From JAWXBK01 sp034439975 (GTDB taxonomy: Bacteria > Pseudomonadota > Alphaproteobacteria > Dongiales > Dongiaceae), in assembly GCA_034439975.1 (NCBI GenBank), contig JAWXBK010000105.1:5730-69729 (forward strand): a stretch of DNA of 64,000 nt, given 5' to 3'. Positions 8,850-16,736 of the stretch are shown piece by piece. A program made the translations under genes and the position numbers. Every line of letters begins with the position of its first letter. Position 1 is the stretch's first letter. Under the pieces are notes generated by a model. It ran no database searches and had not been told where the DNA came from. It worked only from the letters and a program-made list of their open reading frames with translations.

Positions 8850-10022
8850 TCAGCGAACGCCTGCGACGTGATCGGCCAGGCGATGCATGAACTGTTCGCA
8901 CAGCGCGAGCTGTTCCATCGCCACGAACTCGTTCGGCTTGTGCGCCTGCTCGTTACTGCCGGGCCCGCAGACGATCGTCGGGAACTGCGCGTTCTGGAAC
9001 AGACCGGCCTCGGTGCCGAAAGCAACCTTGGTCGTGCTGTTCGCGCCGGAGAGCGCCTTCGCGAGCGCCACGATCTCGGCATCGTCGCGCATGTCGAGGC
9101 CGGGGAAGGCGGAGATGTCTTCCCAACGAAAGCCGGTGTCGGCGATTTTGGCGTGCATACGCGGCGCCACTTCCTTTTCGGCGAAGTCCTGGACCTCGCG
9201 CAGCAGGAGGGCCGGATCGATATGCGGAAGATAGCGAAACTCGAAATCGAAGGAGCAATCCTTCGGCACGATGTTGAGTGCCGTGCCGCCCTGCACGATG
9301 CCGGTATGAACCGTGGTGTGCGGAATATCGTACTCCATGTCGAACGGGCCTTCGGTTGCGAAGCGCTCGCCCATCTTGCGCAGGAACACGATGACGTCCG
9401 CGGCATACTCGATGGCGTTGACGGCGTTTGGTGCCAGCGAGGAATGCGCCTCGTACCCGCGCACGTGACAGCGCACCGAGAGCTTGCCCTTATGCGCGAT
9501 GACGACTTTCATCTGGGTCGGTTCGCCGATGATGATGGCGCGCGGCTTCACCGGCATATCCTTGAGCATATGGATCAGCCGGCGCACCCCGACGCAGCCG
9601 ACCTCCTCGTCGTGCGACAGCACGAGATGGATCGGCGTCTTGAGGTCGCGCTTCAGAAATTGCGGCACCATGGCGAGCGCAATGCCGACAAAGCCCTTCA
9701 TGTCGCAGGTGCCGCGACCGAACAGGCGTCCATCCTTTTCGATGACGTTCCAGGGATCCGTGCCCCATTCCTGGCCGTCGATCGGCACCACGTCGGTATG
9801 GCCCGAGAGCGCGATGCCCGGCCGGTCCTGCGGCCCGAGCGTGGCGTAGAGATTGGCCTTCGTCCCGGTCTCGTCATGGACCAGGGTCGAAACGACGCCA
9901 TGTCCTTCGAGATAGGCCTGGACGTAATGGATCAGTTCGAGATTGGAGTTGCGGCTGGTCGTATCGAAGCCGATCAGACGGCGGATCATGTCGAGACTTT
10001 GGGCGGAAACGGACGGAGCCAT
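8850..10022 (-). CDS. argE: Acetylornithine deacetylase (M20 family)
   Basis: This 390-residue cytosolic metallohydrolase would cleave N-acetylornithine to ornithine and acetate in arginine biosynthesis. M20 metal ligands are visible: SGHTDVVP (His75, Asp77), GRGTCDMKGF (Asp near 107) and HDEEVGCVG (the catalytic/ligand Glu pair). The terminal GTEAGLFQ and the length also fit ArgE. The ATG at 10022 is the first that begins the conserved region; a longer open frame upstream overlaps the divergent gene and is rejected. M20 enzymes have varied amide substrates. The divergent N-formylglutamate amidohydrolase next door could mean a related amino-acid amide substrate. Confidence 0.85.
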   Translation of the reverse strand: MAPSVSAQSLDMIRRLIGFDTTSRNSNLELIHYVQAYLEGHGVVSTLVHDETGTKANLYATLGPQDRPGIALSGHTDVVPIDGQEWGTDPWNVIEKDGRLFGRGTCDMKGFVGIALAMVPQFLKRDLKTPIHLVLSHDEEVGCVGVRRLIHMLKDMPVKPRAIIIGEPTQMKVVIAHKGKLSVRCHVRGYEAHSSLAPNAVNAIEYAADVIVFLRKMGERFATEGPFDMEYDIPHTTVHTGIVQGGTALNIVPKDCSFDFEFRYLPHIDPALLLREVQDFAEKEVAPRMHAKIADTGFRWEDISAFPGLDMRDDAEIVALAKALSGANSTTKVAFGTEAGLFQNAQFPTIVCGPGSNEQAHKPNEFVAMEQLALCEQFMHRLADHVAGVR

Positions 10023-10070
10023 GGGATGCTTCTTCAAATCCTGCGTCAGGTGGGGTAAAGCAGTCGTTCT

Positions 10071-11009
10071 ATGAAAGACCGGAACGACGACCGGCCGGCG
10101 GCCGAAGGCCCATGCTGGCCAGAGGCGAGGTCGGATGCAAGCGAGACCTCGCTCGCGGACATTCTGACCCGCCGCGAACCGCTGCGCGATGCGCCGGACC
10201 GGGCGCCTCTGGTCGTCGATTCGCCACATAGCGGCCGGCGTTATCCGGACGATTTCGACCATCGTCTGCCGCACGCCACGATGCGGCGCGCGGAGGATGC
10301 CTGGGTCGACGAGCTGTTCGGCGATGCGCCGCGCTTCGGGGTGTCGTTCCTCGCGGCGGAGTTTCCGCGCGCCTATGTCGATCCGAACCGGCACGAGCAC
10401 GATATCGATGCCGGGCTGATCGACGAACCGCTGCCCGACCATGCGCGCCCGACCTATCGCAGCGAATGGGGGCTCGGCGTTGTGCGTCGTGTGCTGGGTC
10501 CGTACGAATCGATCTATAGCCGAACGCTCACGCTCGATGAGATTCATCGTCGGGTCGAGACCTATCACCGGCCCTATCACGCGGCTTTAGGCGCGCTGCT
10601 CGATGAGGCGCATCGAACCTTCGGCCGCGTCTATCATCTCAACTGCCACTCGATGCGATCGATGAGCCGCGGCCAGGCGCGGCCGGATTTCGTACTCAGC
10701 GACCTTGACGGCTCGAGCTGTGCAAGCGCGTTCACCGCGCATGTGCGGGACTGCCTGCAGGCGATGGGGCACTCGGTCGCGCTGAACGACCCGTTCAAGG
10801 GCGGCGAGATCGTGCATCGCTATGGCCGACCGGCCGAGCAGCGGCACAGTTTACAGATCGAGATTCGGCGCGGGCTCTATATGGACGAGAAACGCGTCGA
10901 GAAGAACGCAGACTTCGCGGCGCTGCGCCGTTCGATCAACATTCTGCTCGAATCCATTGCCGGTTTCGCACGCGAAACGACGATCGCGACCGGCAATCGG
11001 CTTCCCTAG
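10071..11009 (+). CDS. N-formylglutamate amidohydrolase
   Basis: This 312-residue protein belongs to the FGase family (PF05013), which hydrolyses N-formyl-L-glutamate to formate and glutamate in the five-step histidine degradation route or acts on similar formyl-amino acids. Recognisable blocks are LVVDSPHSGRRYPDDF (about 47-62), AYVDPNRHEHDIDAG (zinc-binding Asp/Arg/His), VYHLNCHSM (about 190) and a C-terminal QIEIRRGLYMDE. No other hut genes are near, so assignment to histidine use is not secure. It is divergent from argE with a 48-bp shared promoter gap. Its TAG overlaps the stop of the convergent NAD kinase gene. Confidence 0.8.
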   Translation: MKDRNDDRPAAEGPCWPEARSDASETSLADILTRREPLRDAPDRAPLVVDSPHSGRRYPDDFDHRLPHATMRRAEDAWVDELFGDAPRFGVSFLAAEFPRAYVDPNRHEHDIDAGLIDEPLPDHARPTYRSEWGLGVVRRVLGPYESIYSRTLTLDEIHRRVETYHRPYHAALGALLDEAHRTFGRVYHLNCHSMRSMSRGQARPDFVLSDLDGSSCASAFTAHVRDCLQAMGHSVALNDPFKGGEIVHRYGRPAEQRHSLQIEIRRGLYMDEKRVEKNADFAALRRSINILLESIAGFARETTIATGNRLP

Positions 11010-11851
11010 TTTTTGGTCGAACGCCGTGGCGTGCTGCCGGCCGAAGCCGGCGGCCGCCCGGCGAACGGCGCGACTGCGTCGGGCTCGAACTGTTCGCGCA
11101 GGATGCGCTCCTCCAGATTATGTTCGGGATCGAACAGCAGCGAGAGCGCGACATCGGGGTCGGTGCGCACAGTGACATCCATCACGTCGCGCACTTCGGT
11201 GAAATCGGCGACCGCGCTGACCGGGCGCTTCGCGGCTTCCAGAATTTCAAACCGTGTCTCGGCCTTCTCCGGCAAGAGCGCACCGCGCCAGCGTCGCGGT
11301 CGGAACGCGCTGATCGGCGTCAATGCGAGCAGTTTGCTGCCGAGCGGCAGGATCGGCCCGTGTGCCGAAAGATTGTAGGCCGTGCTCCCGGCCGGCGTCG
11401 CCACCATGACCCCATCGCAGAACAGTTCCGGCATCCGTACGATGCCGTCGACCGAGATTGCGATCTTGGCGATCTGGCGCGTCTGGCGCAGCAGCGCCAC
11501 CTCGTTGATCGCGTGGGCGCGCACCTCGCGCCCGTCCGCTGTGTGCGCGATCATCAAAAGCGGGAACAGCGAAACCGCGACAGCATTGACGAGCCGCTCG
11601 TCGAGCCCGTCCTCGTCATACTGGTTCATCAGGAAACCGACCGTGCCGCAATTCATGCCGTAGATCGCGACGCCGCGGCCCATCCAGCGATGCAGTGTCT
11701 CGAGCATGAACCCGTCGCCGCCCAGCGCGACGATGGCGGTCGCCTGTTCGGCCTTGGCATTGCCGTAACGCGCCGTCAGCCGCCGGAGTGCGTTCTGCGC
11801 TTCCTCGGTATCGGCCGCCGCGAAGGCGATGGAGTTCGTCTTTTGCGCCAT
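11006..11851 (-). CDS. nadK: NAD kinase
   Basis: This 281-residue cytosolic enzyme phosphorylates NAD to NADP. The signature GGDG sits at residues 44-47 (IVALGGDGFML). It is followed by the family blocks YGMNCGTVGFLMN, the Asn-Glu pair NEVALLR, and GVMVATPAGSTAYNLSAHGPILP, where the substrate-binding Asp is replaced in context by SAHG. Length is normal for short bacterial NadK. The C-terminal 25 residues are rich in Pro/Ser/Arg and look unstructured. The ATG at 11851 is the only sensible start. Confidence 0.9.
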   Translation of the reverse strand: MAQKTNSIAFAAADTEEAQNALRRLTARYGNAKAEQATAIVALGGDGFMLETLHRWMGRGVAIYGMNCGTVGFLMNQYDEDGLDERLVNAVAVSLFPLLMIAHTADGREVRAHAINEVALLRQTRQIAKIAISVDGIVRMPELFCDGVMVATPAGSTAYNLSAHGPILPLGSKLLALTPISAFRPRRWRGALLPEKAETRFEILEAAKRPVSAVADFTEVRDVMDVTVRTDPDVALSLLFDPEHNLEERILREQFEPDAVAPFAGRPPASAGSTPRRSTKN

Positions 11852-12017
11852 AAAGCCCGTTCCGCCTCGGCAATGCGCGGGCAGCCTACAGCCGGCCAGC
11901 CGGGCGGCGCCAGCCCCGGAAATCGCGCTTACCGGCGCCTCGGCGCTTGCCAGAAGGGGTCAAAACCGACAATGTCGCGCCGAAATCACTTGGGCCGAGC
12001 CTTGAAGGGGACTGCAG

Positions 12018-12521
12018 ATGAAAGCTGGATTGCGTCACATGGGATTCGCGGTGGCGACCGCCTTGTTGCTGGCAGCGCCGATGGCCGTGTCGAGCGCCCA
12101 GGAGGTCAGCGATGACCGCCACGCCGAATATTACTATCCGACGCCGCAGACGAGCGAGAGTTACACGGCGCGCGTCGTCACCCTGGCCGACAGCGATCGT
12201 GTGCGCCGGCTCAGTTTCGTCACCGGCCTGACGCAGCAGCTTCTGACCATGCCCTATCCGCCGGACTATGCGGTCTATGCGAAGGGCGCCGAAGCCGAGA
12301 AGATGATCATCATCGCGCTCCATGACGATCGCTACGACACGCTCTATCGCATGCGCGCGCTGCTCGCGATGCTGACCGCGCAGTCGCGTCTCTCGAAGTT
12401 CTTCCAGGAGAACACGCTCGCCGAGCATGCGACGTTCTTCGATCTGCTGAAGATGCTGGGCTTCGAACAGCTCACGATCAGCGACGGCGACGAGTTCGCG
12501 CACCAGATCACGATCGAATAG
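12018..12521 (+). CDS. Conserved secreted protein of unknown function
   Basis: This 167-residue protein has a signal peptide (MKAGLRHMGFAVATALLLAAP..., cleavage near SSA-QE). The mature part contains YYYPTPQTSESYTARVVTLADSDRVRRLSFVTGLT and a hydrophobic-charged region with LAEHATFFDLLKMLGFEQLTISDGDEFAHQI. I do not recognise the family with certainty; similar proteins are found beside molybdenum cofactor genes in alphaproteobacteria and sometimes carry mob-like names without evidence. A GGGG ribosome site lies 8 bases before the ATG. It is followed by a strong inverted repeat that could terminate it. Confidence 0.65.
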   Translation: MKAGLRHMGFAVATALLLAAPMAVSSAQEVSDDRHAEYYYPTPQTSESYTARVVTLADSDRVRRLSFVTGLTQQLLTMPYPPDYAVYAKGAEAEKMIIIALHDDRYDTLYRMRALLAMLTAQSRLSKFFQENTLAEHATFFDLLKMLGFEQLTISDGDEFAHQITIE

Positions 12522-12544
12522 TCCGCGATCCAAGGGATACCGGC

Positions 12545-12570
12545 GTGACCGGCGGTCAGCCGCCGGTCAC
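12545..12570. terminator. Inverted repeat between convergent genes, possible bidirectional terminator
   Basis: A perfect 11-bp stem (GTGACCGGCGG / CCGCCGGTCAC) with a 4-base loop lies just after the secreted-protein gene and before the convergent moaA stop. It is followed by GTATTTCTTC, a weak T tract. Bases 12551-12571 recur exactly at 12607-12627, where they are the coding end of moaA. Confidence 0.5.
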
Positions 12571-12627
12571 GTATTTCTTCACACAACAAAAATCAGGGCG
12601 AAGGTCGGCGGTCAGCCGCCGGTCACG
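12551..12627. repeat. 21-bp direct repeat pair, one copy being the moaA 3' end
   Basis: The 21 bases at 12551-12571 are identical to those at 12607-12627, with a 56-bp period. The second copy encodes the last codons of moaA (Val-Thr-Gly-Gly-stop) on the minus strand. The intervening 35 bases are AT-rich. This looks like a duplication of the gene end, or a recombination scar. Confidence 0.75.
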
Positions 12628-13604
12628 CTCATATGGCGTGCGACGGCCGGTGCGTTGTGGTGGCGGTCGATGACGAAGTCATGGCCCTTTGGTTTGCGGC
12701 CGATGGCCTCATGGATCGCCGCTTCGAGCAGCTCGTCGCTCTCGCTCTGGCGCAGTGACGCGCGCAGATCGGCCGCATCGTCCTGGCCGAGGCACATGTA
12801 AAGCGTGCCGGTGCAGGTGATGCGTACGCGATTGCAGCTCTCGCAGAAATTATGGGTGAGCGGCGTGATGAAGCCGATGCGCCGGCCGGTCTCGCCGACC
12901 GTCACATAGCGCGCCGGGCCGCCGCTGCGATAATCGCTTTCCTCGAGCGTCCAGCGCCGCGCGAGATTGGCGCGCACGAGGCTCAGCGGCAGATACTGGT
13001 CGAGCCGGTCTTCGCCGCCAATGTCGCCCATCGGCATGACCTCGATGAGACAAAGATCGAAACCCTGTTCGCCGCACCATTCGATCATGCGGTCGAACTC
13101 GTCTTCGTTGACGCCCTTCAGCGCGACCATGTTGATCTTGACCGCGAGGCCCGCCGCCTTCGCCGCGTCGAGCCCCCGCATCACCTTGTCGATCTTGCCC
13201 CAGCGGGTGATCGCGGCGAATTTGTCCGGATCGAGCGTATCGAGCGAGACGTTGATGCGGCGCATGCCGCAATCGGCGAGCTCGCCCGCGAAGCGCGCGA
13301 GCTGGCTGCCGTTGGTGGTGAGGGTGAGCTCGTCGAGCGCGCCGCTTTCGAGATGACGGCCGAGATCACGGATCAGATGCATGACATTGCGCCGGACCAG
13401 CGGTTCGCCGCCGGTCAGCCGGAGCTTGCGCACGCCGAGCCGGATGAAGCCGCTGCACAGGCGATCGAGTTCCTCGAGGCTGAGGATCTCCCCCTTGGGC
13501 AGAAAGGTCATGTCTTCCGCCATGCAATATACGCAGCGGAAGTCGCAGCGGTCGGTGACCGAGACCCTGAGATAGCTGATGGAGCGGCCGAACGGATCGA
13601 TCAT
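12612..13604 (-). CDS. moaA: GTP 3',8-cyclase MoaA (molybdenum cofactor step 1)
   Basis: This 330-residue radical-SAM enzyme converts GTP to 3',8-cyclo-GTP, the first step of molybdopterin synthesis. The N-terminal SAM cluster motif CDFRCVYC has cysteines at 20, 24 and 27, followed by LRLTGGEPLVRRN. The C-terminal cluster motif is CESCNRV with a third Cys thirteen residues later (LYMC). The protein ends in the conserved C-terminal Gly-Gly needed for activity. I chose the ATG at 13604 (MIDPFGR), where family similarity begins. It is divergent from mobA, a logical regulatory pairing. Confidence 0.93.
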   Translation of the reverse strand: MIDPFGRSISYLRVSVTDRCDFRCVYCMAEDMTFLPKGEILSLEELDRLCSGFIRLGVRKLRLTGGEPLVRRNVMHLIRDLGRHLESGALDELTLTTNGSQLARFAGELADCGMRRINVSLDTLDPDKFAAITRWGKIDKVMRGLDAAKAAGLAVKINMVALKGVNEDEFDRMIEWCGEQGFDLCLIEVMPMGDIGGEDRLDQYLPLSLVRANLARRWTLEESDYRSGGPARYVTVGETGRRIGFITPLTHNFCESCNRVRITCTGTLYMCLGQDDAADLRASLRQSESDELLEAAIHEAIGRKPKGHDFVIDRHHNAPAVARHMSVTGG

Positions 13605-13755
13605 GGTGGGCAATATAGGGAGGAAACCGGCCGATTTCGCCCCCAATTCGCAAAGGGGGAAGGGCCAGGATGCCGCAGCTTCCCGGGTCGATCGGGTGGA
13701 TCGGGCTGGCGGGGGTCGTTGAGCCGAAGCGCCGGCAGCGCGATATAGTCACCCG

Positions 13756-14403
13756 ATGATGGTGCGCCCCGGCCTTGCGGGTTCGGTGATCGTCGCGACG
13801 GTTCTTGCCGGCGGGCTCGCGCGCCGCATGGGCGGCGGCGACAAATGCCTGGCGCCGCTGGGTGGACGGCCGCTGCTCGATCATGTGCTGACGCGGATCG
13901 GTCCCCAGGTCGATGCCGTCATCCTCAATGCCAATGGCGATCCCGCCCGGTTCGAGGGCTGGAATCTGCCGGTCGTGCCCGACAGCATCGAGGGATTCGC
14001 CGGGCCTTTGGCCGGCGTGCTCGCCGGGCTCGACTGGGTCGCGGCCAACGCGCCGGATACGCGCTGGATGGTCAGTGTGCCGGGCGATGCGCCATTTCTG
14101 CCGGAGGATCTGGTCGCGCAGCTTTTTACGGCGCTCGAGTGCGAGCGGGCTGAGATCGTCTGTGCCGCGAGCGATGGCCGCACCCATCCGGTCGTCGCGG
14201 TCTGGCCGGTCGGCGAACGCGCGGCGCTGCGGCATGCACTGACCGACGACGGCGTCCGCAAGGTCGAAGACTGGATCCGGCGCTACCGGCTTGCGGTCGT
14301 CGATTTTCCGGCGACCCCGGTCGATCCGTTTTTCAATGCAAACACGCCGCAGGATATCGTGGCGGCAGAGCGCGCGATCGGGATGCGCCGATCCGGCCTC
14401 TAG
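13756..14403 (+). CDS. mobA: Molybdenum cofactor guanylyltransferase MobA
   Basis: This 215-residue cytosolic enzyme attaches GMP to molybdopterin to form MGD. The NTP-transferase signature VLAGGLARRMGGGDKCLAPLGGRPLLDHVL (residues 16-45) is textbook MobA, followed by VPDSIEGFAGPLAGVLAGLDW and the metal-binding VSVPGDAPFLP. Two adjacent ATGs (13756, 13759) are possible and neither has a strong ribosome site. Its stop TAG overlaps the stop of the convergent glycosyltransferase gene. Confidence 0.92.
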   Translation: MMVRPGLAGSVIVATVLAGGLARRMGGGDKCLAPLGGRPLLDHVLTRIGPQVDAVILNANGDPARFEGWNLPVVPDSIEGFAGPLAGVLAGLDWVAANAPDTRWMVSVPGDAPFLPEDLVAQLFTALECERAEIVCAASDGRTHPVVAVWPVGERAALRHALTDDGVRKVEDWIRRYRLAVVDFPATPVDPFFNANTPQDIVAAERAIGMRRSGL

Positions 14404-15182
14404 GACTTGGTCTCGATGCGATCCGCCTGGGTCGAGAAATCGCCGCGATAGGCATGGCTGCCGAAATGGGTGAGGCGGCTCTTCAGATCGACCCAGATCT
14501 CGCCGCCCATCGCCTTCCAGCGCCGGCAGAAAGTGTAGTCCTCGCTCAGATAGGTGCCGGCCTCGCGATCGATCGAGGTGTCGAAGAACGCATGCTGCTG
14601 TTTCGGCGCGGTCGCGCTGCCGGTCGCGAGATGCGCATGGGTAAAGGCGATCTCCGGATGATGCACGGCCATCGCCTCGAACACCGCGCGACGGATCAGC
14701 ATGAAACCGGTCGCGGCATAGTCAACCGAGGCGAAGCCGGCGCGGGCAACGACGCGCATCGTGCCGGTGCTGCTGGTCCGTCCACTCAGGACGTAGCCGA
14801 GTGCCGCGGATTCCAGATCCTGGTCGCCGCGCAGCGCGCGTTCGCGGACCTTCGCCCAGTCGATCGCTTTCAGCGGATAGATGCCGGCGGCGACGTCGAC
14901 ATCGCGTTCGACCAGCCGCAGGAACTCGCCGCTGTCATAACCGATATCGGCATCGATAAACATCAGATGGGTGAATCGCGGCGTGTTGAGAAACTCGGCG
15001 ACGATGCGATTGCGGGCCCGGGTTACCAGCGAATCGCCGGCCAGCATCATGATCTCGAGACCGATGCCGCGCTCGCGGCAGGCCTCCAGAATTGCGAGAT
15101 AGGATCGCATATAGAAATGCGACACCGTCCCGTCATAGCAGGGCGTGCCGACCAGAATATTGATGCTTTTCTCTGCCCCCAT
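14400..15182 (-). CDS. GT-A-fold glycosyltransferase-like protein
   Basis: The 260-residue product starts MGAEKSINILVGTPCYDG, typical of a GT-A nucleotide-sugar fold, and has RARNRIVAEFL followed by the DxD-type motif MFIDADIGYD near residue 96. Later segments (YPLKAIDW, GFMLIRR, YLSEDYTFCRRW) match uncharacterised bacterial proteins of this type. The sugar and acceptor are unknown and no polysaccharide cluster is present. It is cytosolic. An ATG 51 bases upstream (15233) is the alternative start; the chosen one begins at the conserved core. Confidence 0.65.
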   Translation of the reverse strand: MGAEKSINILVGTPCYDGTVSHFYMRSYLAILEACRERGIGLEIMMLAGDSLVTRARNRIVAEFLNTPRFTHLMFIDADIGYDSGEFLRLVERDVDVAAGIYPLKAIDWAKVRERALRGDQDLESAALGYVLSGRTSSTGTMRVVARAGFASVDYAATGFMLIRRAVFEAMAVHHPEIAFTHAHLATGSATAPKQQHAFFDTSIDREAGTYLSEDYTFCRRWKAMGGEIWVDLKSRLTHFGSHAYRGDFSTQADRIETKS

Positions 15183-15308
15183 CGGTCCATCTTCGGGGAG
15201 CGGCGGCCCGCTGGCAAATGCGACGATCGGCATTGCCCCGGGCCTCGCGCGAACGTGAGCCCGGTCTTAGACTGCCGACCGGACGAAAACGCCGGGGGAT
15301 GAACATCG

Positions 15309-15944
15309 ATGTACAAGGTCTATGCGCGCGCCGGCTGGGGCTCGGTCCTCGTCGACGCATTGCTCACGCTGGCGGGGCAGGACTACGAACTGATCGAGAT
15401 CGACATCCGCGGCAGGCCGGACGACTTGCGCAAGCTTGCGGCGATCAATCCGTTGGTGCAGTTACCGACGATCGTGACGCCCGATGGCAGCGTGATGACC
15501 GAGAGCGGTGCCATCGCGCTCTACATTGCCGAGCAGGCGCCGCAGGGCAAGCTGGCGCCCCCGCCGGGCGACCGTTTGCGCGCTACCTATCTGCGCTGGC
15601 AGGTGTTTCTGGTCGCGAATGTCTATGCGAGCTCGATGATCGACGATCATCCCGAGCGATGGGGCGACGAGGCGCGGCGCGACGACATCGTCGCGCGTGG
15701 CATTGCCTATCGAAAGGAGCTGTGGGGCATCGTCGAGCAGAATACGGGGACGCCCTGGTTCCTCGGCGACAGGTTTTCAACCATCGACCTGTTCATCGCG
15801 ATCATGACGCGCTGGTCGCCCCGTCGCGCCTGGTTCGAGCAAAGCTGCCCGAGGCTCATTGCGATTGCACAGGCCGTCGACAAGATCCCCACACTCGGCC
15901 CCGTATGGGCGCGCAATTTCGGACCCGACAAGCAATACCAGTAA
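15309..15944 (+). CDS. Glutathione S-transferase family protein (copy 1)
   Basis: This 211-residue protein has a thioredoxin-like N-terminal domain (1-80), including VQLPTIVTPDG with the cis-Pro and the glutathione-binding TESGAIALYIAE. A helical C-terminal domain carries GDRFSTIDLFIAIM, the GST N-capping box region. The early active-site position lies in YARAGWGSVLVD; Ser12 is the likely catalytic residue. It may conjugate glutathione to electrophiles or act as a reductase. It is followed 75 bases later by a close paralogue, so the two arose by tandem duplication. Confidence 0.85.
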   Translation: MYKVYARAGWGSVLVDALLTLAGQDYELIEIDIRGRPDDLRKLAAINPLVQLPTIVTPDGSVMTESGAIALYIAEQAPQGKLAPPPGDRLRATYLRWQVFLVANVYASSMIDDHPERWGDEARRDDIVARGIAYRKELWGIVEQNTGTPWFLGDRFSTIDLFIAIMTRWSPRRAWFEQSCPRLIAIAQAVDKIPTLGPVWARNFGPDKQYQ

Positions 15945-16019
15945 CCGTATCGCATGGGTGGTCACAACGCAGCGGCGGCAACCGGCGGTCGCCCGCCCTC
16001 GATGCAGAGAGGTCGTCCA

Positions 16020-16655
16020 ATGTACGAGGTCTATGCGCGCGCCGGCTGGGGCTCGGTGCTGGTCGAAGCGGCGCTCAAGCTCGGTGGTTTGCCCTACGAT
16101 CTGGTTGACGTCGACATTCGTGGCAACCCGGACGATCGGCGCAAACTTGCCGCCATCAATCCGATGGTGCAGCTTCCGACCATCGTGACGCCTGACGGTA
16201 CGGTGATGACCGAAAGCGGCGCCATCCTGCTTTGCATTGCCGAACGCGCGCGGGCGGGGGCCCTGGCGCCGCCACCCGACGATCCGCTGCGCGCTTCGTA
16301 TCTGCGCTGGCAGATCTATCTCGTCGCCAACATCTATGCGAGCTACATGATCGACGACGCACCCGCGCGCTGGGCCGAGGGCGACGTGGCACAGGCGGCG
16401 ATCAAGCAACGCGCCGATGCGTATCGCTATGATCTTCTGTCGATACTCGAACAGAATGCCGGCGCACCGTGGTTTCTCGGCGAGCGCTTCTCGACCATCG
16501 ACCTGTTCGTCTCGGTCATGTCGCGCTGGTCGCCGCGCCGCGACTGGTACAAGGCGAACAGCCCGAAGCTCTACGCGATCGCGCTGGCGGTCGACGAGAT
16601 ACCCGCGCTCGCCGAGATCTGGGCACGGAATTTCGGGCCGGGCGTGGAGGATTGA
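16020..16655 (+). CDS. Glutathione S-transferase family protein (copy 2)
   Basis: The 211-residue product is closely similar along its whole length to the preceding GST. Shared segments include YARAGWGSVLV, KLAAINP.VQLPTIVTPDG, MTESGAI and FSTIDLF. The ATG at 16020 matches the start of copy 1; an upstream in-frame ATG at 15954 would add 22 poorly conserved residues. Differences concentrate in the substrate-binding C-terminal domain, which suggests divergence of substrate. The next gene encodes an amine-oxidase-like flavoprotein on the same strand. Confidence 0.85.
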   Translation: MYEVYARAGWGSVLVEAALKLGGLPYDLVDVDIRGNPDDRRKLAAINPMVQLPTIVTPDGTVMTESGAILLCIAERARAGALAPPPDDPLRASYLRWQIYLVANIYASYMIDDAPARWAEGDVAQAAIKQRADAYRYDLLSILEQNAGAPWFLGERFSTIDLFVSVMSRWSPRRDWYKANSPKLYAIALAVDEIPALAEIWARNFGPGVED

Positions 16656-16736
16656 TCTGTCACGGTTTTTCGCGACCACTCGTTGTCGCATCGTTAAAAC
16701 GGTACGACGCCAACCTGGAATTCTCGCGCGGGGGAC

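Noticed and set aside
12545..12627. A CRISPR-like repeat array
   Set aside because: There are only two copies, one of which is the coding end of moaA, and no further spacer units or cas genes are present.
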